DNA of 64,000 bases. Source: Spirochaetales bacterium (GTDB lineage Bacteria > Spirochaetota > Spirochaetia > SZUA-6 > JAFGRV01). Of the stretch, positions 8,071 through 17,010 are shown in pieces; the first letter of the stretch is position 1, and every line of letters starts with the position of its first letter. The position numbers and the translations under genes are program-made. The notes under the pieces are model-generated. The model did no database searches, had not been told where the DNA came from, and saw only the letters and a program-made list of their open reading frames with translations. The DNA lies in assembly GCA_016930085.1 (NCBI GenBank), contig JAFGHO010000008.1, positions 96,146 through 160,145 on the forward strand, written 5' to 3'.

Positions 8071-9933
8071 ATGGACAACATAGACAGTGTGGCAATACTC
8101 GATTGCGGCGGCCAGTACACTAAAGTGATCGATAGAAAAGTCCGAGAGCATTCGGTCAAATCGGATATTTTCCCCCTTGATGTGGAATCGGAAAAACTTG
8201 GATCATACCGTGGTATTATCATTTCAGGCGGACCGGAAAGCGTCTGGTCCGATACGAGCCTTTCGTATGATGCAGGTATATTCGGACTCGGCATTCCCGT
8301 CCTCGGTATCTGTTATGGTATGCACCTAATCAACAATCATTTTCATGGTGTCGTCAAACCGGGTATAAAAAACGAATACGGCCAGACGACGATCAAAGTA
8401 GATACGGCATGCCCCCTGTTTTCCGGACTAAAAAAAGAACAAACCGTCCTGATGAGTCACGGCGATTCGGTGTTGACCCTTGCGCCTGATTTTATTTCGT
8501 GCGCCACCTCGGAGCATGTCATTGCCGCCATGTATAACAGCCGGTTATCGATTTACGGCGTACAGTTTCATCCCGAAGTCGATCTGACGGCATCGGGAAA
8601 AGAAATGATGAGTAATTTCCTTCATACCATATGCGGATTAAGCGGCAATTACATTCTTGAAGACCGTATCAGGCAGGCGATCGGAAAAATCAGGGAACAG
8701 GTGGGAAAGAACAAGGTGCTCGTTCTGGTAAGCGGCGGTGTCGATTCGGCAGTCAGCGCGGCACTTCTCGTCAAGGCATTGAAGCCGGAGAAGGTTTACG
8801 GGATTCATATCGACCACGGTTTTATGAGGAAGAACGAAAGTGATCTTATTTGCAGAAGCCTGAGCAGTCTCGGATTGAGGCATCTCGACCGTGTCGATGC
8901 GCATGAACTATTTCTCGACACCCCTGTACAGATCGAAGGGAAAACGTACGGACCGCTTAAAACGGTTACCGATCCTGAAATAAAGCGGAACATAATCGGA
9001 CATCTTTTTATCGAAGTATTGAAAAAGGAAATAGAAAAACTCGGTCTCGATCCCTCGGATACCTTTATCGCGCAGGGGACCCTCCGTCCCGATCTTATCG
9101 AAAGCGGAAACCCGATGGTCTCGAGTTATGCCCATAAAATCAAAACCCATCACAATGATGTTCAGATTATCAGGCGAGCCCGTGAAAAGGGACTCGTCGT
9201 GGAGACTAACTGGGACTGGCACAAGGATGAGGTGAGGGAAGTGGCGAGGAGACTCGGTATAAGCGAAACAATCGCCGGGCGGCAGCCGTTTCCCGGTCCG
9301 GGTCTTGCCATCCGCTATCTCTGTTACGAACATGAAGGACAAGGCGTTAGTGATAAAGAAAACGACCGGTTCTTTCGATTACTCGGGGAGGAGGGGTGGT
9401 CTTCCGGGGGATGTATCGTCCCGTTACGTACCGTGGGCGTTCAGGGCGATTGCAGAAGCTACCGCTATCTCGCCGTTTTATCGGGAAACACCGAAAAACC
9501 GGATTGGGGAACGCTGTATCGACTCGGTACGATTATTCCCAATAAACTCGAGTTTATCAACAGGGTCGCGTTTTCACTCAACAAGAAGGTTTCGGCATCC
9601 GATATAAGGTGCCGGCCGGTCTATCTATCGAAGGAGAATCTCGATCTCTTGCGTGAAATCGATATTATCGTCCGGAAGTATCTTGAAAGGGAACCAATAA
9701 GCCAGGTATTCGCCGTCCTTCTTCCGGCAGGTGTTAAGAAACCGTTTTCGGCTGCCATAAGAGCATTCGTGACCAACGATTATATGACGGGCCGTTCAGC
9801 CGTCATCGATCGTGATATCCCGTCCGATGTCATAAACGCAGCGGTAAAGGAAATCGAAAGCGCTTTCCCGGAAATCGATCTGGTTCTTTATGACGTGACG
9901 GGCAAACCCCCGGCGACGGTCGAATGGGAATAG
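8071..9933 (+). CDS. guaA: GMP synthase, long eukaryote-like form
   Basis: Glutamine-hydrolysing GMP synthase converting XMP to GMP. The class I amidotransferase domain has Cys81 (GICYGMHL), His167 and Glu169 (FHPEV); the ATP-pyrophosphatase P-loop is SGGVDSAV at 221-228; the C-terminus ends in KPPATVEWE. At 620 residues it is about 100 longer than the usual bacterial enzyme. The extra segment follows GPGLAIR and contains TVGVQGDCRSY and a FVTNDYMTG stretch, which resemble the human GMPS C-terminal region rather than the short bacterial one. AAGGAAA precedes ATG 8071. Probably transcribed with purB. Confidence 0.95.
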   Translation: MDNIDSVAILDCGGQYTKVIDRKVREHSVKSDIFPLDVESEKLGSYRGIIISGGPESVWSDTSLSYDAGIFGLGIPVLGICYGMHLINNHFHGVVKPGIKNEYGQTTIKVDTACPLFSGLKKEQTVLMSHGDSVLTLAPDFISCATSEHVIAAMYNSRLSIYGVQFHPEVDLTASGKEMMSNFLHTICGLSGNYILEDRIRQAIGKIREQVGKNKVLVLVSGGVDSAVSAALLVKALKPEKVYGIHIDHGFMRKNESDLICRSLSSLGLRHLDRVDAHELFLDTPVQIEGKTYGPLKTVTDPEIKRNIIGHLFIEVLKKEIEKLGLDPSDTFIAQGTLRPDLIESGNPMVSSYAHKIKTHHNDVQIIRRAREKGLVVETNWDWHKDEVREVARRLGISETIAGRQPFPGPGLAIRYLCYEHEGQGVSDKENDRFFRLLGEEGWSSGGCIVPLRTVGVQGDCRSYRYLAVLSGNTEKPDWGTLYRLGTIIPNKLEFINRVAFSLNKKVSASDIRCRPVYLSKENLDLLREIDIIVRKYLEREPISQVFAVLLPAGVKKPFSAAIRAFVTNDYMTGRSAVIDRDIPSDVINAAVKEIESAFPEIDLVLYDVTGKPPATVEWE

Positions 9934-9945
9934 GGGAATAATCAT

Positions 9946-9974
9946 TTGACAAATCTACTTCGGGTTTTTAAAAT
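9946..9974 (+). promoter_or_regulatory. Promoter with start at the ATG of the 9981 gene
   Basis: TTGACA (9946-9951), exactly 17 bp, TAAAAT (9969-9974). The predicted transcription start is 9981, the A of the start codon. This near-consensus promoter lies in the 47-bp gap after guaA. Confidence 0.75.
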
Positions 9975-9980
9975 ACATGT

Positions 9981-10916
9981 ATGATACACAGACAAAATTT
10001 CATAGTGATGATTATAGTCCTTTGTTTCATAAGTGCGTTTGCTTTATGTGAAGAGACCATGTCCGTGAAATACATCATTACCGTTTTGGAACTCGAGAGT
10101 GAGAACCTATCCAAGACGGAAAGAACCATTATCGAGGATTTCATTACGACGAAAATTATAAATTCCGCTATGTTCACCGTCATTGACAGAAAACAACGGA
10201 ACGTACTCCTCGATGAAATAGAGTTCTCTTTGAGTGAATGTTCGGATGAATCATGTCAGATCCAGCTCGGCAAACTACTTTCGGCGGACAAGATTATCGT
10301 GGGAAACCTCAATAAAATAGAGGAAATATATATTCTCAACCTCAAACAGATCGACGTTGAAACCGGTATAACCATCAGTTCATTTTCCGAACAATACGCC
10401 TCGATAAGTGAAATTATCGAGAAAACGGATAATATCATTTATACCTTTCTGCTGAAAACGGGCCAGTTCGAGAATCCGGCGGATAAACAGGATGAGGCTG
10501 TCGTGAAAATAATCAATGAATTATCGCATCTCACGCTCTCTCAAATGGTTAAAAAGGATATATCGGAAATGGATTTATATTCCATCGGGATAACGAGCAG
10601 AATGTATATTTATAAAGAAGTCAAGAAAAACAACGCGTGGCTTTTTTGTCTGGGGAATATTATCCCGGGTCTGGGAAGCGCCCTCCAGGGAGATCATCTC
10701 TGGGCCCTGTACCAGGGCGGTTCTTTTCTTATCATGATCGTGGCTGCCATGATCGATATAAATAACGATACTCCGACCGAAACTACCGGCCCAGAGCCGT
10801 GGAGACTGGCACTCATGCTAAACGGGGGCTTTGCCGCCCTTTCGGGATTCATCACCCCATGGCTTTATGAAAATAATTACAACAACCGGCTAAAGAAAAA
10901 GCTGGGTATCCCCTGA
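9981..10916 (+). CDS. Secreted CsgG-like protein with C-terminal membrane helices
   Basis: A 311-residue protein with an N-terminal signal peptide (hydrophobic core about 8-22). Residues 28-160 look like the CsgG/TolB-type fold often found in spirochaete envelope proteins: VLELESENLSK, TKIINSAMFTVIDRKQRN, a paired-Cys CSDESCQIQLGKLLSADKIIVGNL, then a strand-rich segment. The C-terminal third has two hydrophobic segments (about 215-255 and 270-295) linked by a glycine-rich turn. Function unknown; envelope location is inferred. The gene has its own promoter and probably a leaderless mRNA. Confidence 0.75.
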   Translation: MIHRQNFIVMIIVLCFISAFALCEETMSVKYIITVLELESENLSKTERTIIEDFITTKIINSAMFTVIDRKQRNVLLDEIEFSLSECSDESCQIQLGKLLSADKIIVGNLNKIEEIYILNLKQIDVETGITISSFSEQYASISEIIEKTDNIIYTFLLKTGQFENPADKQDEAVVKIINELSHLTLSQMVKKDISEMDLYSIGITSRMYIYKEVKKNNAWLFCLGNIIPGLGSALQGDHLWALYQGGSFLIMIVAAMIDINNDTPTETTGPEPWRLALMLNGGFAALSGFITPWLYENNYNNRLKKKLGIP

Positions 10917-11157
10917 GCGACGGCAGATGGCTGAACAATAGTATCATCTTCAAGCGCCTTTGATGGATCGGCAATGGCTATTTGGTGATGTGAAGCGAAT
11001 AATCGATTGTTCCATCGATCAGCAGAGCATTTATGATCAGATCATTTATACCCGCAATGACATACTTTGAAGGGATCAGATGAATAAATCTTACGGAACA
11101 TTACTCTTTTTCCATACGGAATATATGGTAAGCAGGAAAATAAAGCATTCGATGATA

Positions 11158-11523
11158 TCAGCGGTTGAGAATCGCGTTAATTTTATTAACGATTTTGTCC
11201 GCATCAAGCGGTTTTGCGGCATACGCCTCGATCGCCATACCGGAAGTATCGTTCGAAAATGTCGCCGCGACAGCGACATTTTCGAGGAGAATGATCGGCG
11301 TCGTGTTTCCCTTTGAAAACAATTCTTTGCCAAGGAGAATACCGTCTTCCGGTGCTTTGAGTGTGACATCCAAAAGGATTATATCAGGCTTTTCCGACGA
11401 AGCCGCAGCAAGTCCGTCCTCTTTCGTCTGCGCCCCTATAACCTCGAAGCCGGCTTTTTTTAAAAATGCACCTGTTGTATCGATAAAGCCCTGATCGTCG
11501 TCAACTATTAGCACTTTTGCCAT
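11158..11523 (-). CDS. Stand-alone response-regulator receiver domain
   Basis: A 121-residue CheY-like protein with no output domain. It has the acidic pocket (Asp8-Asp9), phosphorylatable Asp52 in IILLDVTL and Lys104 in AKPLD. The Ser/Thr normally found at the end of strand 4 appears replaced by Glu (Glu81), which is unusual and could affect switching. ATG 11523 follows GAGGAGA. No histidine kinase lies nearby, so its partner is unknown. Confidence 0.9.
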   Translation of the reverse strand: MAKVLIVDDDQGFIDTTGAFLKKAGFEVIGAQTKEDGLAAASSEKPDIILLDVTLKAPEDGILLGKELFSKGNTTPIILLENVAVAATFSNDTSGMAIEAYAAKPLDADKIVNKINAILNR

Positions 11524-11594
11524 AAGATTCTCCTCATGAACTTGTTTGTCACCTCAACCCCTCCTTAATGTCTTCTGTCTGTGAGGTATATGGA

Positions 11595-11624
11595 GTTATA
11601 TCACGCATACACCTTCTGTGTCAA
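11595..11624 (-). promoter_or_regulatory. Promoter of the receiver-domain gene
   Basis: On the minus strand, TTGACA (11619-11624), 18-bp spacer, TATAAC (11595-11600), giving a leader of about 65 nt before ATG 11523. Confidence 0.65.
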
Positions 11625-11753
11625 GTTACTTTCCCTAATTTAAATCATTATAACAGAAAGGATTAGGAGAGAAGAGGGGGGGATTTTATTTGATTTTTTT
11701 TGAATATCAATATACTTTGAACAGACAGGTAATTTCAATAGAACATCGCATGA

Positions 11754-13958
11754 TTACCGAGTAAGTCCGGAGAGATTCGTGCGGTATTCCTTTATACGCC
11801 GGACCCCCTCTTCCATTTTTGCTTTCTCGAAAAACCCGATTGCGTTTTCGAGTTCATTTTCCGCTTCCCGAAGCTTTCCCTGTTCGATATACACCGAAAC
11901 AAGTAAAAGCCGGATATCCGGATCATACGCATCGATTGTCTTCGCCCTCGAAAACATTACAGCTGCGGCCCCATAATCTCCCGTATACGCAAGGGCATTC
12001 CCGAGTTTTGAAAGAAGATCGATCGAACCGGGATTTTTTTCCATCAGGATATTATATCCCGCGATCGCCTTTTTCAAATGGTCGAAACTTTCCCGGTAGT
12101 TTCCCTCATTGAAAAGTATCACTCCGATATTGTAATGGATATCGGAGACATCGATGTGCACATCGGCTTGTTCATTATAGGCGATCGCCGATTTTCCAGC
12201 CCGGACGACTCCGTCCCATTCTTCGATTTCCGCATAGATTTCGCCGATCCGGTCGTATATCGGTATCGATAATTCGGGGCACCTGCTGATTGCCGCATTT
12301 AATGCCGCAATGGAGGAGGTGATATTGCCGGTTTCCTTTAATCGATCGGCCTTACGGATCATTTCACCCGCTGCCGCGGTCCGCGAACGAACCATAAAAA
12401 AGGGGCCCTCAAGCATATCGACCGGTGCATAATCATCCGTCAGGATAAGATTACCGTATCTGGTACGCGCGATCTCGTCGTTAGCCAGTATCCAGAGATC
12501 GACATCATCGAGTTCCTGATCGGTTTTCAGACGAATAATGTCGAGTTTTTGTCCGCTTCCGATAACGACAAAATTTCGGCCGGTAAAATAAGTTTTGTAT
12601 TCCGATACGACATATACATACGGGAACGTCTGCCGCATTGTGTGAACGTAACTTCCCAAAAGCCTTCCTTTCGGATAAACATCGGGAATATTTACGACAT
12701 AAAGGCCTTGTGGCGAAAGAATATCCGCTAAAGCATCGTTACATTCTTTGGTGACGAGTTGAAAAGGAATAAAAGAAGCGCCGAAAGCATCGCCGAATAC
12801 GACATCATAGCTTACATGGGTATTGGCTAATACTGCTCCTTCTAACAGGGCATTTATATAATGACGGGCGTCCATGGTGACGGTCGCGATACCGGATCCT
12901 TCCGAAAAGCCGAACGCGGTTTTCGCTGCCTTCGTTACCGCCGGATCGATTTCAACGACATCGATTCGCGAGCCGGGATAACGGGCAGCCAGATAGCGGG
13001 GAAAGACATACCCGCCGCCGCCGATCGAGAGAAAGGAAAGGGGAGTGCGGCTGTTTGAAACCATGCTCGCTGCGGCGGCGAAAATTTTCGTGTAAACAAA
13101 TTGAAGATCATCCGGAGCATCCATATTGATTTTACTGTGTGTTTTTAAATCATCCTGTGTAAACGTACGGATATCCGGATTTTCCGAAATCCGTTCGACC
13201 GCGATATAACAATAATCGCTTTCATCCTCGTAAAGAATGTTGTCGTTTTTTACCTCACGCAGGGAAAGAAAAATCCCGGCAGCGGCCCATGAACTCCCCG
13301 TATTACCGAAAAATAAAAAAATGAAAAAAACACCGGCCCAGACGTATAAACCCCAGAACTTGTACCAGTATAAAATGCCGGCTGCAAGAAGCACGCCGCC
13401 GGTCATCCAGACAATGGTATGCGTCCCCAGCCAGGAAATAAGGAAAAATCCGGCGAGGAAGGTCCCGATAATACTCCCACCGGCACTCCAGGCATAGACA
13501 ATCCCGAGGGTTCTCCCTTTCGGATGTCCCCGATCCAGGGCCGTTTTAGCGACAACCGGGCTGATTGTTCCAAGCAGAGCGGACGGAATGAAAAAAACGC
13601 CTGCGACATGGAGAAAAACACGTAACGGCCATGGAAATTGCCAGAGCCACCGCCATGCCCCGATTCCCGCGTTGGCCGCGATAATGAGAACACAGGCCGC
13701 GGATGAAAAAGCGAAAAGAACGGCAAGCGTCTTTTGGGGCGGGTATTTATCCGCAAGCCGTCCGCCTATATAATTGCCCAAGGTAATACCCCCCAAAACA
13801 ACGCCGATTACCGAGGTCCAAACATATAATGTCGCACCGAGGTATCGGGCGAGGAGCCTGCCGGCGACAATTTCCATGATCATGATACAGGCACTCGAAA
13901 GACATACGGTGATGCAGGGAATGACAAGCGAGCGTGACTGTTCTTTCTTTTTTTTCAT
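11754..13958 (-). CDS. Membrane/spermidine-synthase-like/TPR fusion protein
   Basis: A 734-residue protein in three parts: about seven hydrophobic helices (10-230) like a truncated MFS transporter; a spermidine-synthase-type methyltransferase fold (about 250-480) with LSIGGGGYVFPRYLA, an acidic VVEIDPAV and YDVVFGDAFGA; and C-terminal TPR units (about 530-730). Such fused MFS/spermidine-synthase proteins are widespread, but their substrate is generally unknown, so polyamine synthesis should not be assumed. Start taken as ATG 13958 (MKKKKEQ), which sits 9 nt after a -10 hexamer; an upstream in-frame ATG at 13979 would lie on the promoter. Confidence 0.82.
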   Translation of the reverse strand: MKKKKEQSRSLVIPCITVCLSSACIMIMEIVAGRLLARYLGATLYVWTSVIGVVLGGITLGNYIGGRLADKYPPQKTLAVLFAFSSAACVLIIAANAGIGAWRWLWQFPWPLRVFLHVAGVFFIPSALLGTISPVVAKTALDRGHPKGRTLGIVYAWSAGGSIIGTFLAGFFLISWLGTHTIVWMTGGVLLAAGILYWYKFWGLYVWAGVFFIFLFFGNTGSSWAAAGIFLSLREVKNDNILYEDESDYCYIAVERISENPDIRTFTQDDLKTHSKINMDAPDDLQFVYTKIFAAAASMVSNSRTPLSFLSIGGGGYVFPRYLAARYPGSRIDVVEIDPAVTKAAKTAFGFSEGSGIATVTMDARHYINALLEGAVLANTHVSYDVVFGDAFGASFIPFQLVTKECNDALADILSPQGLYVVNIPDVYPKGRLLGSYVHTMRQTFPYVYVVSEYKTYFTGRNFVVIGSGQKLDIIRLKTDQELDDVDLWILANDEIARTRYGNLILTDDYAPVDMLEGPFFMVRSRTAAAGEMIRKADRLKETGNITSSIAALNAAISRCPELSIPIYDRIGEIYAEIEEWDGVVRAGKSAIAYNEQADVHIDVSDIHYNIGVILFNEGNYRESFDHLKKAIAGYNILMEKNPGSIDLLSKLGNALAYTGDYGAAAVMFSRAKTIDAYDPDIRLLLVSVYIEQGKLREAENELENAIGFFEKAKMEEGVRRIKEYRTNLSGLTR

Positions 13959-13967
13959 AGGGATATA

Positions 13968-13996
13968 AGTATAGCGCAATTATGGTTTCGGGGCAA
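13968..13996 (-). promoter_or_regulatory. Promoter of the spermidine-synthase-like gene
   Basis: Minus strand: TTGCCC (13991-13996), 17-bp spacer, TATACT (13968-13973). The predicted start leaves only about 3 nt before ATG 13958, with no ribosome-binding site. Confidence 0.55.
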
Positions 13997-14046
13997 GAAT
14001 CTCGGTAACGGCGAACATCCCGGCGTTCAGGGATCGAGATATCCGG

Positions 14047-14946
14047 TTATGGGAGTGACGCCACGTAGTCACGCACGAATTTCTTATATGTATCATAGGC
14101 GGGAATTTCTTCGAGCGCCTTCATTAACCCGATATCGAAGTTTTTCCGTTCGGATTCATACCATTTATATTCGTCGATAAAATGCCCAAAAGCCCGGTTG
14201 GTAAAATCGAGAAACCTACTGTCACGTTCCCCATTGTCGGGAATCGCTTCAAACACACCGGTAAACAATTCAAGCCACAAAAGCTTCGCCCGAGCCAGAA
14301 AAATATGCTTTTCAAGTCCGCCGATTAAAAACCACTCGATGATGATCCATTTGTTGAAAAGATCGTTTTTATTCCGGAGGAGGTCCTTGTTCGAGTGTTC
14401 GGAATCCACCATCGATTTATTGATGCCGATAAAACCACCACGCAGCGCCTCATTCATTTTTTTGACGATCGCAAGCTGATCGACGGGACTTACCGATCCA
14501 TCGATGACGCCGATATCCATGACGGGCGATGTTTTTCTGACGGGACCCCTCGCAAACGACACCGCCTTGTTCACGAGAATCTCTTCGGCGCACAGCACAT
14601 TTTCCGCGGTAACGGCGGGCGGCACATCGGTCCTCAGACTGATACTCGAATAGGAGAAGTACCGGCCGTCTTCCGAAAGCGGTCCGAGGGCGATAATCGA
14701 ACCTGAGAGGGTGATACCGATACATGCCGATGGATTATCGCATGAAACGGAATGAACCTTTTTAAGGTTGTATCGGTCGAGAAGTTTATCGAACAGCCCG
14801 CGTTTGGTAAGCCATGCCTCGACGATTTTCAAAAGCGAGGCTTCCGTGTCGGGCAGCGACGATTCATGAATCAGGTACCGCAACTGTAAAAACACTTTTT
14901 CGGGAATTGTCTCCTTGAACTCATCGATCCTGAAAAAACTTTTCAT
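14047..14946 (-). CDS. Hypothetical protein
   Basis: A 299-residue protein I do not recognise. The first half has alternating hydrophobic and charged segments, with a CIGITLSGSIIALGPL strand region at about 75-90; the second half is helical and rich in Trp and Phe. No signal peptide. ATG 14946 follows AAGGAGGAG, a strong ribosome-binding site. It is 88 bp upstream of the spermidine-synthase-like gene on the same strand, but that gene has its own promoter. Confidence 0.75.
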   Translation of the reverse strand: MKSFFRIDEFKETIPEKVFLQLRYLIHESSLPDTEASLLKIVEAWLTKRGLFDKLLDRYNLKKVHSVSCDNPSACIGITLSGSIIALGPLSEDGRYFSYSSISLRTDVPPAVTAENVLCAEEILVNKAVSFARGPVRKTSPVMDIGVIDGSVSPVDQLAIVKKMNEALRGGFIGINKSMVDSEHSNKDLLRNKNDLFNKWIIIEWFLIGGLEKHIFLARAKLLWLELFTGVFEAIPDNGERDSRFLDFTNRAFGHFIDEYKWYESERKNFDIGLMKALEEIPAYDTYKKFVRDYVASLP

Positions 14947-15054
14947 ATACCCGCTCCTCCTTTACCGACGCCCGTTCATTTTACTTTATTTTTATTCGAT
15001 GTTCAAGAAGAAAAGAGTAACCGGTCACAATGCTTTTTAGAAAAAGTAAATTAT

Positions 15055-15090
15055 AAAAAAAGGGTGCCCGTTATGCAACGGCACCCCTCT
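15055..15090 (-). terminator. Intrinsic terminator after the esterase gene
   Basis: Read on the minus strand, GGGTGC-CGTT pairs with AACG-GGCACCC around a short loop and is followed by seven T. It lies about 85 bp past the stop of the CE3-type gene. Confidence 0.85.
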
Positions 15091-15175
15091 ATTTTTATAC
15101 GTATATCAGTGTCATTTCAAGCCGGTAGTAAAAAATATCGATAACCGGCTTAATGATTATCCTGCCGACAACCGG

Positions 15176-16129
15176 TCAGAAATCGCATGAAACAATACCC
15201 ACATAACACTGGGCAATCCGCAGGGCGTCGACGATATTGACGTTACCGTCGCGGGTGACATCCGCGGCAGCCGGATTAAAATTGGAGGGATTGAGACCGA
15301 CGGAGTACTGTGCGACCATGAGTGCATCCACGATATCGATACTCCCGCTCGAGTTCACGTCCCCGAGGGTGACGGATGGGGGATTCGTTACCGACGGCGG
15401 GTTTGTCTGTGCCGGGGGATTGGTCGGGCTGCTTCCCGAAAGAATCTGACTCAGCGCCGCGTACCATTTATCGGCTATTTTCCGGTCACCGGAATCGTTC
15501 GGATGAACGCCGTCATAGGTGTCGGCGGTCACCGAAAATCCCGTCCACTGGTCGACGATCGTGATCGGTGATTGCGAGGTCGACTTCCCGCTTGCCCAGC
15601 CGGGAAGCGAATTGTTCAGGGTAATCACCCGCTGGTCGCAATCGGAACAGGATCTCGACGGATCCATGGGGATAATTTTTGCAACGAGGATTTTCATATT
15701 CGGATTATTCGATCTCATCTGGTCCACCATTTTGCCGAATGCTGCCAGTATGACCGAATTGTCACGCGCACTCCAGCAGTCGTTTGTCCCGAAATGCATG
15801 AGAACGATATCGGGGTTTGTCGACGAAAGCCAGCCCACAAGCTGGTTCTGGTCCGCCACATTGGTGGCAAGCGCCCCGCCGTGTCCTTCATTATCGCCGT
15901 CGTGTTCGATTCCGCACCCCTGCGGGGGGAGTGTCCCGACAAAGTCGATGTCGGTGTAGCCGTTATTCTGAAGCTCCTGCCACAATCTGGCGCGCCAGCA
16001 CCCGGGTGAACCGGTAATCGAATCCCCGAGGGGCATAATCCGCGTCGGCGCAGCGGAAATCATCGTTATCGAGAAAAGAAAGAAGCAGACGATAAGCAAC
16101 ATTGTCCTGATACGTTTTTTTTGATTCAT
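15176..16129 (-). CDS. Secreted SGNH/CE3-type esterase with C-terminal dockerin
   Basis: A 317-residue secreted protein. Signal peptide 1-27; SGNH hydrolase domain about 29-230 with Ser37 (GDS), Asn116 (GTND) and Asp206/His209 (DGVHPN), and a pattern close to family CE3 acetylxylan esterases; Pro/Thr linker 231-255; type I dockerin 256-312 with two calcium loops (DVNSSGSIDIVD and DVTRDGNVNIVD). Likely removes acetyl groups from xylan outside the cell; the substrate is inferred from the family. ATG 16129 follows AAGGAGA. It is one of three dockerin proteins in the window. Confidence 0.85.
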   Translation of the reverse strand: MNQKKRIRTMLLIVCFFLFSITMISAAPTRIMPLGDSITGSPGCWRARLWQELQNNGYTDIDFVGTLPPQGCGIEHDGDNEGHGGALATNVADQNQLVGWLSSTNPDIVLMHFGTNDCWSARDNSVILAAFGKMVDQMRSNNPNMKILVAKIIPMDPSRSCSDCDQRVITLNNSLPGWASGKSTSQSPITIVDQWTGFSVTADTYDGVHPNDSGDRKIADKWYAALSQILSGSSPTNPPAQTNPPSVTNPPSVTLGDVNSSGSIDIVDALMVAQYSVGLNPSNFNPAAADVTRDGNVNIVDALRIAQCYVGIVSCDF

Positions 16130-16182
16130 ATATTTCTCCTTGTTTCATTTTTTTATTGAATATACCCTGATGATACACGGAT

Positions 16183-16211
16183 ATCATATCACAGAAGGCC
16201 TCTCATGTAAA
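16183..16211 (-). promoter_or_regulatory. Promoter of the CE3-type esterase
   Basis: Minus strand: TTTACA (16206-16211), 17-bp spacer, TATGAT (16183-16188). Leader of roughly 45 nt to ATG 16129, which has a ribosome-binding site. Confidence 0.6.
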
Positions 16212-16295
16212 GTAAATAAACCGGTTTATTAGAGAAGCCATTGCAGGGGGCCTGGTTATTCAAACCGGTATTCGCAGGTCCGGTTTCCGCTTCGC

Positions 16296-16574
16296 TCATT
16301 CTTCCGATTCACTCATACGTGAAATTCTATAGGTCACCTTGCCGTGGGGGCATGTAATATCGAAATAATCATTCTCTTCCCATGACATTTTCTTGGTCAG
16401 CATAAAGGCGAGTTTCATCGGGGCGAGCGACGTAAATGCCTGGCAGCACATCCCCGTCGATGCGGGCGTGCGCGCGCCGATAATAAAGGTCTCTCCCTGT
16501 TTTGTCTGCGCGATGCCGGGGCATATCCCCGAATCCGTATTCACCTTCACGGCGACACATTTTATACGGTTCAT
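16296..16574 (-). CDS. Small TIGR04076-like protein
   Basis: A 92-residue protein resembling the small TIGR04076 family: opening strand KCVAVKVNTDSGICPGIA, a GETFIIG strand, a Cys-Cys pair (MCCQAF) in the middle and a final Cys in FDITCPHG. The role of the family is unknown; the conserved Cys residues suggest metal or redox chemistry. The start is ATG 16574, fixed by GGAGGT 7 nt upstream, although the frame is open further. It follows the ArsR gene by 71 bp and is probably in the same operon, so ArsR is its likely regulator. Confidence 0.65.
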   Translation of the reverse strand: MNRIKCVAVKVNTDSGICPGIAQTKQGETFIIGARTPASTGMCCQAFTSLAPMKLAFMLTKKMSWEENDYFDITCPHGKVTYRISRMSESEE

Positions 16575-16645
16575 TCCGATACCTCCATTATAAAAATTTA
16601 ATATAACTAAATTAGCATATACTAATATATATACCAAAAAAATAT

Positions 16646-16981
16646 TCATGGACATTCATCACATTTACAGGCGTCCGTATCGTTTCCGCAAACCTTTTTT
16701 ATCATATCGAGCATTTTTTCAATCGCATTTCTATCGATCCGGTAATGAACATAAACACCTTCCTTATCCGCCTCAAGTATTCCCGCATGTTTCAAAATCT
16801 TCAGGTGCTGCGACACGGCCGGCTGGGTTATCTTCATGCGTATCGCGATGCCGTTGACACAAAGCATGCCCGAAGCAGCGAGAATCGAAATGATCTTCAA
16901 GCGCGTCGGATCTCCGAGCGCCTTGAAAAAATCGGATAGTGCCGACACCTCTCTGGCTGACATATCGTTTAAAGTATTCAT
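16646..16981 (-). CDS. ArsR/SmtB-family repressor with Cys-rich tail
   Basis: A 111-residue winged-helix regulator: FKALGDPTRLKIISIL, then the recognition helix QPAVSQHLKIL and wing GVYVHYRID. The last 15 residues hold four Cys (pattern C-x6-C-K-C-x2-C), a likely metal-sensing site; the classic ELCVCDL box is reduced to LCVNGI with one Cys. ATG 16981 is chosen because it lies directly after its promoter and inside its operator; an open extension to 17062 would run through the promoter. Probably autoregulated, and controls the downstream small Cys protein. Confidence 0.9.
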   Translation of the reverse strand: MNTLNDMSAREVSALSDFFKALGDPTRLKIISILAASGMLCVNGIAIRMKITQPAVSQHLKILKHAGILEADKEGVYVHYRIDRNAIEKMLDMIKKVCGNDTDACKCDECP

Positions 16982-17010
16982 ATATAATAATATAAATATA
17001 TTGTTATATA
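16981..17010 (-). promoter_or_regulatory. ArsR-type 12-2-12-like operator
   Basis: An inverted repeat, TATATAATAATATA-AA-TATATTGTTATATA, with one mismatch in 14 per half. It covers the -10 region, the transcription start and the first base of the arsR-like gene, so bound repressor would block RNA polymerase. Size and AT-rich form match SmtB/ArsR operators. Confidence 0.7.

Noticed and set aside
10984-11105. A 39-codon minus-strand frame between the CsgG-like gene and the receiver gene
   Set aside because: No start codon or ribosome-binding site; it could be chance or the tail of a lost gene, but the evidence is too thin to list.
13237-13773. Open frames on the + strand across the spermidine-synthase-like gene
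   Set aside because: They are antisense to a well-supported gene, low in complexity (Lys, Pro and Arg runs) and have no ribosome-binding site.
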